From contig NZ_JH636049.1 in the NCBI RefSeq assembly GCF_000258175.1, positions 2,209,482-2,273,481 of the forward strand: a DNA stretch of 64,000 nucleotides, written 5' to 3'. This document shows positions 1-8,041 of this stretch, in pieces (the stretch's first letter is position 1; the number at the start of each line of letters is the position of its first letter). The notes below the pieces were generated by a model that was given only the letters and a program-made list of their open reading frames with translations, had not been told where the DNA came from and searched no databases. The position numbers and the translations under genes are program-made. The stretch is from Saccharomonospora xinjiangensis XJ-54 (GTDB lineage: Bacteria > Actinomycetota > Actinomycetes > Mycobacteriales > Pseudonocardiaceae).

Positions 1-702
1 GATCACGTCCCGGAGATTGCCGAGGCCATCGACGAGGCCGAGCTCCAGCGCCTTCGCGCCGAGCCACACGTCTCCCGAGAACAGGTCCTCCGAGTCCTGG
101 AGCCGGTCACCCCTGCGCTGCGTGACCCACTCCACGAACAGGTCGTGCAGCTGGGAATGAAGCTTACGCAGCCACTCGACGTCCTCGGGCTTCTCCGGGC
201 TGAACGGGTCGAGCCTCGCCTTGTTCTCCCCCGCCGTGTAGAGCCTGCGCTCGACGCCGAAACGTTCGAGCAAGCCCGCGAAACCGAACGAGCCCGAGAC
301 GACACCGATGGAGCCCACCATCGACGTGCGGTGTGCGTAGATCTCGTCGGCCGCGCACGCCAGCCAGTAACCGCCGGATGCCGCCACGTCCTCGGCGAAC
401 GCGATCACGGGGACGCCCTTGGAGTCGGCCAGCCGCCGGATGCGCTCCGCGACAAGGCCGGACTGGGTGGGCGCACCGCCCGGCGAGTTGATCTGGAGTG
501 CGACCGCCTTCAGCCGCTCGGGGGCGAACGCCCGCTTCAACGCCGACTCCACCGTGGCGAGGTTGATGACGCCGCGTGCGGCCAGCGGCGACGCCTGCGG
601 CGTGATCACGCCGTGGAGCTTGACGACGGAGACGACGTCCTTGCGCTCGACCCGCTCGCCGAGCTTGGGAATCCGGGAAACCAGGGTGTCCTTGCGGCTC
701 AT
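1..702 (-). CDS. S49 family (SppA-like) serine peptidase, 3' end outside window
   Basis: The first 234 residues are present, from ATG at 702 to the window edge with no stop. The protein has the ClpP/crotonase fold signature of S49 peptidases. The nucleophile is Ser109 in ASGGYW, the general-base Lys161 lies in GENKARLDPFS, and their 52-residue spacing equals that of Bacillus SppA (Ser147/Lys199). The Gly-rich oxyanion region INSPGG comes earlier. There is no signal peptide or N-terminal membrane segment, so this resembles the soluble actinobacterial S49 proteins rather than membrane-bound SppA. Family members cleave signal-peptide remnants or small membrane peptides; the substrate here is unknown. 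It lies 146 bp downstream of the histidine kinase on the same strand. No strong ribosome site precedes the ATG. Confidence 0.88.
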   Translation of the reverse strand, partial: MSRKDTLVSRIPKLGERVERKDVVSVVKLHGVITPQASPLAARGVINLATVESALKRAFAPERLKAVALQINSPGGAPTQSGLVAERIRRLADSKGVPVIAFAEDVAASGGYWLACAADEIYAHRTSMVGSIGVVSGSFGFAGLLERFGVERRLYTAGENKARLDPFSPEKPEDVEWLRKLHSQLHDLFVEWVTQRRGDRLQDSEDLFSGDVWLGAKALELGLVDGLGNLRDVI

Positions 703-848
703 GAGACCAGCGTACTGACGTTGCGAGGGGCGGAGGGCGTTCGACGATCATGCACCGGTCGCGAGTGCGGGCCGGAAAAGGCTGCCGGAACGTGCCTCGG
801 GAGCGCCGAGCGGAAGCGACGCCAGGCAGAAGCGGCCCCAAGCGATGA

Positions 849-2135
849 TCAGGAACCGAGTGCGGCGCTCGGCCGGGCCTGTGCGGGACCCCTGCGAAGG
901 GCCGCGGGCTCTCCACCCGCGTAGCCCGGCATGTCGGGGCGCACCGCCCTGACGAACTTCGGCACCCGCATGGTGACCTTCATACCGGCGCCCACCGCCG
1001 TCTCCACCATCAGCGAGTACCGGTCGCGGTACACCTGGTGCATTCGATGGTTGATGCCCGCGAGGCCGATGTGCGCGCTGCTCCGTGAATTGCGCATGCC
1101 CTCCAACAGCGCCGGGTCCATGCCGACACCGTCGTCCTCGACGCTGATCTCGGCCTCCGTACCGATGTCCTGCGCGACCACGGTGATCGTGCCGCCACCC
1201 GGCTTCTTGGAGATCCCGTGTTTCACGGCGTTCTCGACGAGCGGCTGGATCAGCAGGAACGGCACCACAACAGACTGCACCTCCGGCGCGATCTTGAGCC
1301 TGACGTTGAGCCTGCTGCCGTAGCGGGCGCCCTCGATGGTCAGGTAGCGATCGATGTTGCGCAGCTCGTCGGAGAGAGTGGTGTAGGTCCCCTCCGCCCT
1401 GAAGCAGTACCGCGTGAAATCGGCGAAGTCCTGCAACAACTCCCGCGCTTCCTCAGGGTCCGTGCGGATCAGCGATGAGATGGTGTTGAGTGCGTTGTAG
1501 ACGAAGTGCGGGGAGATCTGCGCCCGCAGAGCCTTGATCTCCGCCTGCTGGAGTTCGTGCCGTGCCTCCTCCAGGCGCGCCGCCTCGAGTTGGGTCCTGA
1601 CGAATTTGGACACCGCCTCGGCCATCTGCACAATGCGTCTGCCCCGTGTGCGGCCCACGACGATGAGCACGGCTTCGGTGTTGTCCTCGATGAGAATCGG
1701 GACGATGACGGCCGTGCGCATCCGGCAGGTTCCCCTGTGGTTGCACGGCACCTTGTTGTGCGAGACGACCTCGTGCCGCTTCTTCCTGATCGCGGTGCCG
1801 ACGGGATCGACGAGATCGACGTAGTGGTCGTTGGCTTCCCCGTCCCACGACAGCAACGTCCCGTCGCGATCGGTGATTCCGATCGCGACACACCGCAGCA
1901 GCCTCAGCAGCCGGGACGTGATCCGGTCGGCAGCGTCCTGGTCGAGACCTCGCCGGAACTCGAGCGGCGAGTCCGACATGAGTCGCACCGCCTCCAGGAC
2001 GGCGTGATCGACGGCACCGCCCGGATTCCGGCGTCTGATGAGGACGACTCCGAGGGCGACCAGCCCGACGAGGCAAGCCCCCAGTCCGAAGGCCACGACG
2101 GTATGCGTGGTCAACACACTTGACACAGCGTCCAT
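849..2135 (-). CDS. LytS/YehU-type sensor histidine kinase
   Basis: 428 residues. One membrane helix near residues 12-33 is followed by a GAF-like cytoplasmic sensor region (about 60-185), then the His_kinase domain with phospho-acceptor His210 in PHFVYNALN, and a HATPase domain with N- and G-boxes (VENAVKHG; EDDGVGMD). The PHF-x-NALN motif is characteristic of the LytS/BtsS kinase class, which normally pairs with a LytTR response regulator. No response regulator is encoded next to it in this window, so the partner is elsewhere. Residues 129-140 contain HNKVPCNHRGTC, a possible metal or redox site within the sensor region. The Pro/Arg-rich C-terminal tail of about 35 residues is beyond the kinase core. 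The start is ATG with only a weak purine stretch upstream. Confidence 0.9.
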   Translation of the reverse strand: MDAVSSVLTTHTVVAFGLGACLVGLVALGVVLIRRRNPGGAVDHAVLEAVRLMSDSPLEFRRGLDQDAADRITSRLLRLLRCVAIGITDRDGTLLSWDGEANDHYVDLVDPVGTAIRKKRHEVVSHNKVPCNHRGTCRMRTAVIVPILIEDNTEAVLIVVGRTRGRRIVQMAEAVSKFVRTQLEAARLEEARHELQQAEIKALRAQISPHFVYNALNTISSLIRTDPEEARELLQDFADFTRYCFRAEGTYTTLSDELRNIDRYLTIEGARYGSRLNVRLKIAPEVQSVVVPFLLIQPLVENAVKHGISKKPGGGTITVVAQDIGTEAEISVEDDGVGMDPALLEGMRNSRSSAHIGLAGINHRMHQVYRDRYSLMVETAVGAGMKVTMRVPKFVRAVRPDMPGYAGGEPAALRRGPAQARPSAALGS

Positions 2136-2257
2136 GCTCTGGGTTCACACCGTCACGTGCAAGATCTGAGCCCTCACCTCACGTATTCGATCAGCTATCC
2201 GTTGCTATCGAACAGACCCGAAACCGCACGTCCACGACGTAGACGTACGTGCTGCAA

Positions 2258-3163
2258 TCACTTCAGCAACCGGGAGAGCCGCCGGTCGGCGAGTGTCTTC
2301 CCGCCCGTCTGACAGGTCGGGCAGTACTGGAACGCCCTGTCGGCGAACGACACCTCGCGCACCGTGTCACCGCAAACGGGACACGGCAGTCCTGCCCTTC
2401 CGTGCACCCGGAGTCCGGAACGTTTCTCGCCCTTCAGCCGCGCCGCCTTCTGCCCCACCGATCGCTCAACCGCGCTGGTGAGGACATCGTTGACGGCGTC
2501 GGCGAGCCGGTCCAGCGCCTCGCCGGAGAGCTTGCCCGCGGTCGCGTACGGCGAGAGCCGCGCGGTGTGCAGGATCTCGTCGGAGTAGGCGTTGCCGATC
2601 CCCGCGACCACCGACTGGTCCACCAGCGCCGTCTTCAACCGCGCGCTGCTGCCGTGCAGGATGCGGGCCCAGCCTTCGCGATCGACGTCCAGCGCGTCGG
2701 GGCCGAGTTTCGCTATGCCGGGCACCTCTGGGGGATCGCGGACGATCCACACCGCGAGGCCCTTCTTCGTGCCCGCCTCGGTCAGGTCGAACCCCGGGCC
2801 CCTGACTACTCCTCCACCGGCAGCGTCTGCGGCGGTGTCATCGGCAGCGGTCTCCGAGAGGCGAACCCTCAGTGCGACGGGACCGCGTCCCGGCCTCGGC
2901 GGCGCCGACGGCAGCGCGTCGGACCAGCGCAACCACCCCGCCCTCGCCAGATGGACAACGAGGTGGAGCCCCTCACAGTCGAGATCGAGGTACTTGCCAT
3001 GGCGGCCGGCGCCCGTCAGCGCCCGGCCGTGCAGCTGCGTCGGGGGCGGGTCAACGGTCTTCAACACCGTCAGCGACGCGACGTCGATTCTCGTCACCAC
3101 ACGGCCGACCGCGTTCTCCCTCAGGAAGAACGCGAGCGCTTCGACCTCGGGCAACTCGGGCAT
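2258..3163 (-). CDS. Fpg/Nei family DNA glycosylase
   Basis: 301 residues. The start ATG at 3163 gives the conserved MPELPEVE terminus, in which the Pro after Met is the Schiff-base nucleophile and the next Glu is catalytic, so longer in-frame extensions upstream are not used. The helix-two-turn-helix (NAYSDEILHTARLSP) and a complete C-terminal zinc finger (CPVC, 16 residues, CPTC) are present. These enzymes excise oxidised bases such as 8-oxoguanine or oxidised pyrimidines and nick the abasic site. Divergence from classical MutM suggests the second Fpg/Nei paralogue common in actinobacteria; the exact lesion preference cannot be read from sequence. It starts 2 bp after the stop of the upstream membrane-protein gene, so the two are co-transcribed. 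Confidence 0.93.
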   Translation of the reverse strand: MPELPEVEALAFFLRENAVGRVVTRIDVASLTVLKTVDPPPTQLHGRALTGAGRHGKYLDLDCEGLHLVVHLARAGWLRWSDALPSAPPRPGRGPVALRVRLSETAADDTAADAAGGGVVRGPGFDLTEAGTKKGLAVWIVRDPPEVPGIAKLGPDALDVDREGWARILHGSSARLKTALVDQSVVAGIGNAYSDEILHTARLSPYATAGKLSGEALDRLADAVNDVLTSAVERSVGQKAARLKGEKRSGLRVHGRAGLPCPVCGDTVREVSFADRAFQYCPTCQTGGKTLADRRLSRLLK

Positions 3164-3165
3164 GG

Positions 3166-3606
3166 CTACTCGACAGGATGGAGGGGCCCGTCGAAGTCGG
3201 GCAGATCGTGCTTGTGGATGGACTTGGCGATGCGCATGACCTCGCCCCTGACGTTGAACATGCCGATGACGGTGCCGACCCACCGCTCCGACGGCTTCTC
3301 GCCCGTGGCGTCACCCTCCGTCTCGGCCACCACAGTCCATGGCCTGCGCAATACCCAGCGCAACGGGAAGAACAACGCCAGCAGCAACAACGCGAGGGGA
3401 ACCCACTGCGGCACCACGACGTCCTCCGGCATCCACACGAGCAGGATGACGCCGAGCCCCAGAGCGAGGGCCATCATCACGATGCCGGGAGTCTGATTGG
3501 CGGCGACGTCGTGCTCGAAATCGTCGGCCGTGGCCGGCTTGCGCCACTCCATCTGCGCACGGATGACCCATTCCCGGCCGTCGGATCCCTGGACAAGCCG
3601 GTTCAT
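3166..3606 (-). CDS. Conserved two-helix membrane protein coupled to Fpg/Nei glycosylase
   Basis: 146 residues. The N-terminal 38 residues are polar and soluble (GREWVIRAQMEWRKP), followed by two adjacent hydrophobic helices (about 42-60 and 66-83) and a C-terminal soluble part containing GTVIGMFNVRGEVMRIAKSI and ending in DFDGPLHPVE. I recognise it as a conserved actinobacterial protein of unknown function, not as a named enzyme. It sits 119 bp after the ECF sigma gene and 2 bp before the glycosylase start, so it probably heads a two-gene transcript with the glycosylase. A role in repair is suggested only by this coupling. Confidence 0.75.
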   Translation of the reverse strand: MNRLVQGSDGREWVIRAQMEWRKPATADDFEHDVAANQTPGIVMMALALGLGVILLVWMPEDVVVPQWVPLALLLLALFFPLRWVLRRPWTVVAETEGDATGEKPSERWVGTVIGMFNVRGEVMRIAKSIHKHDLPDFDGPLHPVE

Positions 3607-3725
3607 CGCTTCCTCCGCTAGCCCGGTCCGTGCAGATCGTCACCGCAACGTTACCGTGATCGTCGCGGTCGCGGGAAGTCCGCAAGACGCCCGGGGTGGG
3701 CGGCCGCAGCTCTCGCGCCCGGGGC

Positions 3726-5291
3726 TCACTCGTTCGGGCGGACGGCGGGTGCCGCCGCATCGCGGTTCGCCTTCGGGTCTTTCCGCTCGCCTTCCCGCTG
3801 GTCGTTTCGCTGGTCCTTGGTGCCGGAAGGGTGGCTTCCGTCCCTGCCGTCGTCCCTGTCGTGACGCTGGCCGGGCGGGCCGGATCCGCCAGGCTGCCTT
3901 GGGTCGCCGATCGCGGGCGTGCCCGGATCCGCGCTCGTGTCGTCGCGGGGGACGGCGGGCTCCTGCCGCACCTCCCTGCCGGTACCGCGTCCCGTCGGGG
4001 GAGCGGAATCGGACGGCCGCTCACGCCCCGGCGGGCTTGACGCCTCAGAGGGAAGATCGGCGGCGGTGGAGCCCGGGCCGGTGACGGCCTCCGCGGGCAG
4101 GAGAAACTCCGTGGGGCCGAGGCCGCTCGACTCGGCAGGCAATGCGATGGAGCCGGTGCCGTCGCGGCCTCCGGCATCCTCGTCGGCCGGCGAGCCGGCA
4201 GTTTTCATCGCCGGCGAGCCGGCAGTTTTCATCGACGACCGCCGGTCGTCGGCCGCGCTGCTCGACAGTGTCACCACGCCGCCGTCGCCGTTCGTGGGGG
4301 TGTCTCCATGGCCACCGTCCATATCGCCGATCACCGGCACACCCGACATGCCGACGACAGCGGCCGCCGACGCGAACGTCAGGCCGAGCTTGCTCCCGGT
4401 GAGAGTCGCCGCGGTCGTGGCGCCGGAGCCCATGCCGCCGACGGCGAGACCGCTCGCCGTGGCCGAACCGCCTGCCGCGACAGCCGCACCCGCTCCCGAA
4501 CCCGCGTAGGAGCCTGCCAGTGTGAGCCCCGAAAGAGGCACGAGCGGCACGAGGACGCTCGCGTGTGCGCGCAGCGACGAACAAACCCGCCGCAGCTCGT
4601 CGTGCGTCGATCGGCACGAGGAACACACGCTGAGATGGCTGCGGATCTTGTGGGCCTCGGCTCCAGTCACGCTGCCTGCCGTGTAGCCGCCGAGCTTGCG
4701 CACCACACCGAGGCAGGCCGCGGAGGAGTGGTCGGTGGCGAGGTGAGCCTGGAGGTACGCGGCTCGCAGGCCGATCCTGGCACGCCGCGCCAGCGCGGCG
4801 GTGGCGTTGGCGCTGAGCCCGAAGTGCGGCGCGACGACGGCGGGCTGCTGCCCCTCGACCTCTGTGCGCCACAGCACGGTCCGCCACCGCTCTGGCAGGC
4901 TCGTGAACGCCCGCGTGATCAGCGACGACTCGGCGGTGCGGCTCTGCGCGTCGCCCCCGGCCCCGGCCCGCGCGACGAGTTCCTCGTCGGTCACCGGCAC
5001 CTCACGACGGGCGGCCTGCCACTCCCACGACACCCGCCGTGCCACCGTCAGCAGGTAGGCCCGCACATTGTCCCTCGGCCCGTTGCCCCTGCGGATCGCC
5101 TGGAGAACGCGGAAGAACGTCTCAGCCGTGACGTCCTCGGCCTCCGAGGCGTCGGAGGAGAGCCCACGCGCCAACCGCCGCACGGCGGCCTCATGAGCCT
5201 GGAACAGCTCACCGAAAGCAGCGTCGTCGCCGCGCCGGATGCGCTCGACAAGACCCGGCTGGTCGGATGCGGAGACCGAGTCGTTCGCCAT
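3726..5291 (-). CDS. ECF sigma factor fused to zinc-finger anti-sigma-like and Gly/Ser/Pro-rich C-terminal region
   Basis: 521 residues, far longer than a typical 170-200 residue ECF sigma factor. Sigma region 2 lies at about 21-95 (DDAAFGELFQAHEAAVRRLA ... TAETFFRVLQAI) and sigma region 4 at about 128-182 (SLPERWRTVLWRTEVEG, then a helix-turn-helix). Next comes a zf-HC2-type motif, C193 followed by H219-x3-C223-x2-C226, as in anti-sigma factors. A Gly/Ala-rich weakly hydrophobic stretch (about 250-320) may span the membrane, and a long Asp/Ser/Pro-rich tail completes the protein. ECF groups with fused zinc-finger and membrane extensions are known in actinobacteria; here regulation would be intramolecular. 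No separate anti-sigma gene is adjacent. Its N terminus faces the tRNA-Gly gene, with an inverted repeat upstream. Confidence 0.87.
   Translation of the reverse strand: MANDSVSASDQPGLVERIRRGDDAAFGELFQAHEAAVRRLARGLSSDASEAEDVTAETFFRVLQAIRRGNGPRDNVRAYLLTVARRVSWEWQAARREVPVTDEELVARAGAGGDAQSRTAESSLITRAFTSLPERWRTVLWRTEVEGQQPAVVAPHFGLSANATAALARRARIGLRAAYLQAHLATDHSSAACLGVVRKLGGYTAGSVTGAEAHKIRSHLSVCSSCRSTHDELRRVCSSLRAHASVLVPLVPLSGLTLAGSYAGSGAGAAVAAGGSATASGLAVGGMGSGATTAATLTGSKLGLTFASAAAVVGMSGVPVIGDMDGGHGDTPTNGDGGVVTLSSSAADDRRSSMKTAGSPAMKTAGSPADEDAGGRDGTGSIALPAESSGLGPTEFLLPAEAVTGPGSTAADLPSEASSPPGRERPSDSAPPTGRGTGREVRQEPAVPRDDTSADPGTPAIGDPRQPGGSGPPGQRHDRDDGRDGSHPSGTKDQRNDQREGERKDPKANRDAAAPAVRPNE
4186..4233. 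repeat. Perfect 24-bp tandem duplication inside the ECF tail
   Basis: Two identical adjacent 24-bp copies (4186-4209 and 4210-4233) encode a repeated MKTAGSPA octapeptide in the disordered tail of the sigma fusion. The unit length is a multiple of three, so gain or loss of a copy keeps the frame. Confidence 0.95.
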
Positions 5292-5371
5292 TCAGCCAGG
5301 CACCCCCTCCGGGCCGGAGCCCTTCCGGTCGAACTCGAACACAATACGGAGTCATCCCGGCACCTGCACCC

Positions 5372-5395
5372 TTCGGTTTTCAGGGTGTAACCGAA
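5372..5395. promoter_or_regulatory. Inverted repeat upstream of the ECF fusion gene
   Basis: Seven-base arms TTCGGTT (5372-5378) and AACCGAA (5389-5395) are separated by 10 bp, about 80 bp before the ATG of the ECF gene. On the minus strand the right side reads GAAAACCGAA, resembling the AAC-containing -35 elements of ECF promoters, so autoregulation is possible. No experimental support; it could also be a hairpin. Confidence 0.3.
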
Positions 5396-5469
5396 CGGCC
5401 CCTCCGCCCGGCGGCCGAACGGGTGGGTATACACTGTGTCTCGCACGGGCTCGCGAAGCTCGGGCACAC

Positions 5470-5542
5470 GCGGACGTAGCGCAGCTGGTAGCGCATCACC
5501 TTGCCAAGGTGAGGGTCGCGGGTTCGAATCCCGTCGTCCGCT
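5470..5542 (+). tRNA. tRNA-Gly(GCC)
   Basis: 73 nt. The acceptor arms GCGGACG (5470-5476) and CGTCCGC (5535-5541) pair perfectly, with discriminator T at 5542. The anticodon stem-loop TCACC-TTGCCAA-GGTGA gives anticodon GCC (glycine), and the T-loop is GGTTCGAATCC. CCA is not encoded. A TATACA box at 5428-5433 could be its -10 element, and a strong hairpin terminator follows 8 nt downstream. Confidence 0.96.
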
Positions 5543-5550
5543 CTCACATC

Positions 5551-5584
5551 GAAAGGGCGAGCGCCGTCACGGCCTCGCCCTTTC
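5551..5584 (+). terminator. Hairpin terminator of tRNA-Gly
   Basis: A perfect 11-bp stem (GAAAGGGCGAG at 5551-5561 with CTCGCCCTTTC at 5574-5584) and a 12-nt loop lie directly after the tRNA. The 3' arm ends in TTTC, but no long T-run follows, as is common in actinomycete terminators. Confidence 0.8.
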
Positions 5585-5797
5585 TCGCGCCGTCGCCGTG
5601 TTTCCCAATCACCGAGGGAACGCCGTCAAGGACGACGGGTGCGAGGGCGTGGATCGCGTCATCATCCCCGCAGGGGAAGACGACCCGGAGTTGATCACTC
5701 ATGCGCGAACCGTAGTGGGCCGTTCCGACAAGCCCGTACCGTGAGTCACCCGCCGCTACACGTGCGAGCGCGAGTTGTGAGACTCCGCGCGCTTCGC

Positions 5798-6457
5798 TCA
5801 CCCCGCCGAGGCGATGCCCACGGGGCAGCTCACGCCCGTACCGCCGAGACCGCAGTAGCCGTTGGGCACCTTGTACAGGTACTGCTGGTGGTACTCCTCG
5901 GCGTAGTAGAAGTCGCGCAGCGGCGCGAACTCCGTGGTGATCTCGCCATGGCCCGCCGAGGTCAGCGCCTTCTGGAAGGACGCCCGCGACGCCTCGGCGA
6001 CCTCACGCTGCCGGTCGTCGGCGTAGTAGACGGCCGAGCGGTACTGCGTGCCGATGTCGTTGCCCTGCCGCATGCCCTGGGTGGGGTCGTGGCCCTCCCA
6101 GAAGACCTTCAGCAACGTCTCGAACGACACCTGCTCGGGATCGAAGACGACGAGGACGACCTCGGCGTGCCCGGTGCGGCCCGTGCAGACCTCCTCGTAC
6201 GTCGGGTTGGGCGTGTGCCCGCCCGCATACCCGACGGCCGTCGAGTACACGCCCGGCGTCTGCCAGAACAGGCGCTCGGCTCCCCAGAAGCAACCGAGCC
6301 CGAACACGGCCGTGCTCATGCCGTCGGGAAACGGCGGCTTGATCCGCCGATCGGCGAACACGGCGTGCCGGTCGGGCGTGACAAGCGCATCCGGGCGGCC
6401 CGGCAGGGCTTCGTCGGCGGACACCAGCTGCGTCTTGTTTCGACCGAGCAACACCAT
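5798..6457 (-). CDS. msrA: Peptide-methionine (S)-S-oxide reductase MsrA
   Basis: 219 residues. The catalytic Cys56 lies in the invariant GCFWG motif, and [12 protein letters not shown] and [10 protein letters not shown] are typical MsrA blocks. Resolving cysteines C202 and C211 lie near the C terminus ([14 protein letters not shown]). The enzyme reduces methionine-S-sulfoxide in proteins and free amino acid, with thioredoxin regenerating the active site. An N-terminal extension of about 47 residues precedes the catalytic core, as in many actinobacterial and E. coli-type MsrA. I chose ATG at 6457 because AGGA lies 8 nt upstream; an in-frame ATG three codons earlier (6466) is possible. It is divergent from the SHOCT-like gene, with an 81-bp shared region. 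Confidence 0.95.
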   Translation of the reverse strand: MVLLGRNKTQLVSADEALPGRPDALVTPDRHAVFADRRIKPPFPDGMSTAVFGLGCFWGAERLFWQTPGVYSTAVGYAGGHTPNPTYEEVCTGRTGHAEVVLVVFDPEQVSFETLLKVFWEGHDPTQGMRQGNDIGTQYRSAVYYADDRQREVAEASRASFQKALTSAGHGEITTEFAPLRDFYYAEEYHQQYLYKVPNGYCGLGGTGVSCPVGIASAG

Positions 6458-6538
6458 ACGGTCCATCCTACCGCCAGAATGTCACGCGAAAGGGCGGCGA
6501 ACCAGGGTGGAGCGCCGCGACGGCCAGGGGAGTTCACG

Positions 6539-7897
6539 ATGTCTTGGCAGGAAGAGTTGCGTCGTCTCGACGCCGAGCTGGCCGAGGGCACCATCAGCAG
6601 CAGCGAGCATCGGCGCCGTCGCGAGGACATCCTCGCCGAGGTGTCGGGCGCACCCCTGGTGGCGACCCCGCACTCCACGACGCAAGGGCTCGCCACGACC
6701 AGCGGAACCAGCACCAGCGGCACCGATGGCACCAGTGGCAGCTACGGCAGTCGCGGCCCTGGCGGTAGCGGCCCTGGCGGTAGCGGCAGCAGCGGCACCG
6801 GTAGCGGTGGCACCGGTGGCATCGGCAGCAGCAGCGGTAGTAGCGGCAGCAGCAGCGGCGGGGCTGGAGGCGGCGAGAACACAGCCGCAGGCGTGGAGAT
6901 CGAGAGGCCCGAATCCGCCAGCGCGGCCGACCTCACGGACCTGCCCGCAAGCGACCGAGCGCCGCGCGAGAGTCACGAAGCGGCGCAGGAAACCTCCGGC
7001 TGGCTGGCCGCCAACCCCGCGCAGGCGGCGTCACCGACCGGCAGCCCGAACGCGGAGAACAGGTCCGAACCGGCCGTCGCCGAAGTACCCTCCCAGCCCG
7101 CTGCACCTTCCCAGCCGTCTCAGCCCTCCCTGCCCGAGGTCACCACGAGCGCGGCTGCGCTACTGGCCACCACGAAGCGCACCACAGCCCCGAGCCCCGC
7201 CGACGAACGACCGACCGAACTGCTCCGCCTTCCCGACCTGCCGCCAGATCCGTCCACGACCGAGGCGGCGCAGGACGATGGCTCGCGCAGGACGGGGCTG
7301 ACCTGGGTCGCGATCTCCGGCGCCGTGTTCCTCGCACTCGGCGCGGTGATCGGGGGCGCGTGGTGGCTGGGGCAGGACCGCTCCGAGCCTCAGCCGCCCT
7401 CGGCTCACGCGTCGTCCGACGCCGCCGTGGAAGGCGGACAGCTCGCTGACCGGCTGCCCGCTCTGCCCGGCGAGCAGAGCCCGAACAACTCCACGATGTC
7501 CGTCGCGCGTGGCGAGGAGTTGGGGCTCTATCCCGAGCGCGTGGCGGAGTACTTCACCTCGCACGGGGTCACGGAGGTGATCGTCAGGGGCTCGGTTGAC
7601 GACTCCACCGGATACCTGCTGCTCGTGCTGCACGCCGAAAGCCCTGCCGAGGCAGGGAACATCGCCGACCACCTCTACCGCACCACATTGACGAAGAAGA
7701 CCGACCACGGTGAAGGTCCGATCCGCATGGCGAGCGGAACATTCGGAAAATCCGACGTGAACGGAGCCTGGTACGCCTCGGGCGAGTACGCGGTGGCTCT
7801 CGTGGTCACCCAACCGCACGACAAGAGTGACGGCACGCTGGCGGAGCGCTTGCAGCGCACGGTGAATTCACTGCGAGGGGTCCTGCCAGCCGAATGA
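6539..7897 (+). CDS. SHOCT-like single-pass membrane protein, paralogue 1
   Basis: 452 residues. The first 33 residues (MSWQEELRRLDAELAEGTIS...) form a SHOCT/DUF1707-like short helical module with the pattern LxxL-x-G-x-IS-x-H-x-x-RR. A Ser/Gly-rich linker (about 55-125), a Pro/Ala/Thr-rich linker and one membrane helix (about 253-277, ending AWWLGQDR) follow. The C-terminal domain of about 175 residues should be outside the cell. The strong ribosome site AGGGGAG lies 6 nt before ATG. The next gene encodes a protein with the same order of parts, so this is a tandem duplication. The function is unknown. Position at the head of a glycan gene series suggests a surface-assembly role, but only by context. 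Confidence 0.82.
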   Translation: MSWQEELRRLDAELAEGTISSSEHRRRREDILAEVSGAPLVATPHSTTQGLATTSGTSTSGTDGTSGSYGSRGPGGSGPGGSGSSGTGSGGTGGIGSSSGSSGSSSGGAGGGENTAAGVEIERPESASAADLTDLPASDRAPRESHEAAQETSGWLAANPAQAASPTGSPNAENRSEPAVAEVPSQPAAPSQPSQPSLPEVTTSAAALLATTKRTTAPSPADERPTELLRLPDLPPDPSTTEAAQDDGSRRTGLTWVAISGAVFLALGAVIGGAWWLGQDRSEPQPPSAHASSDAAVEGGQLADRLPALPGEQSPNNSTMSVARGEELGLYPERVAEYFTSHGVTEVIVRGSVDDSTGYLLLVLHAESPAEAGNIADHLYRTTLTKKTDHGEGPIRMASGTFGKSDVNGAWYASGEYAVALVVTQPHDKSDGTLAERLQRTVNSLRGVLPAE

Positions 7898-8041
7898 CAC
7901 CGCTGTTTCAGCAGATCGCGGTCGGATCACGATTCGACCCTCGCCACCACGGCCCGTCCGTGACGTGCAGAATGGTTCGAGTTCGAGTGTCGCCAAGGGC
8001 GACGGTGTCGGAAGTCCGGTTCGAGATGGGGGGCCTTCACG

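Noticed and set aside
5544..5801. 85-codon open frame on the minus strand beside tRNA-Gly
   Set aside because: Its last codons are the tRNA terminator hairpin, no ribosome site was found, and no family resemblance is visible. A real small gene cannot be fully excluded.
6760..6870. Gly/Ser-encoding repeats as a mobile or regulatory element
   Set aside because: They are a linker in the first SHOCT-like protein. Unit lengths are irregular and in frame.
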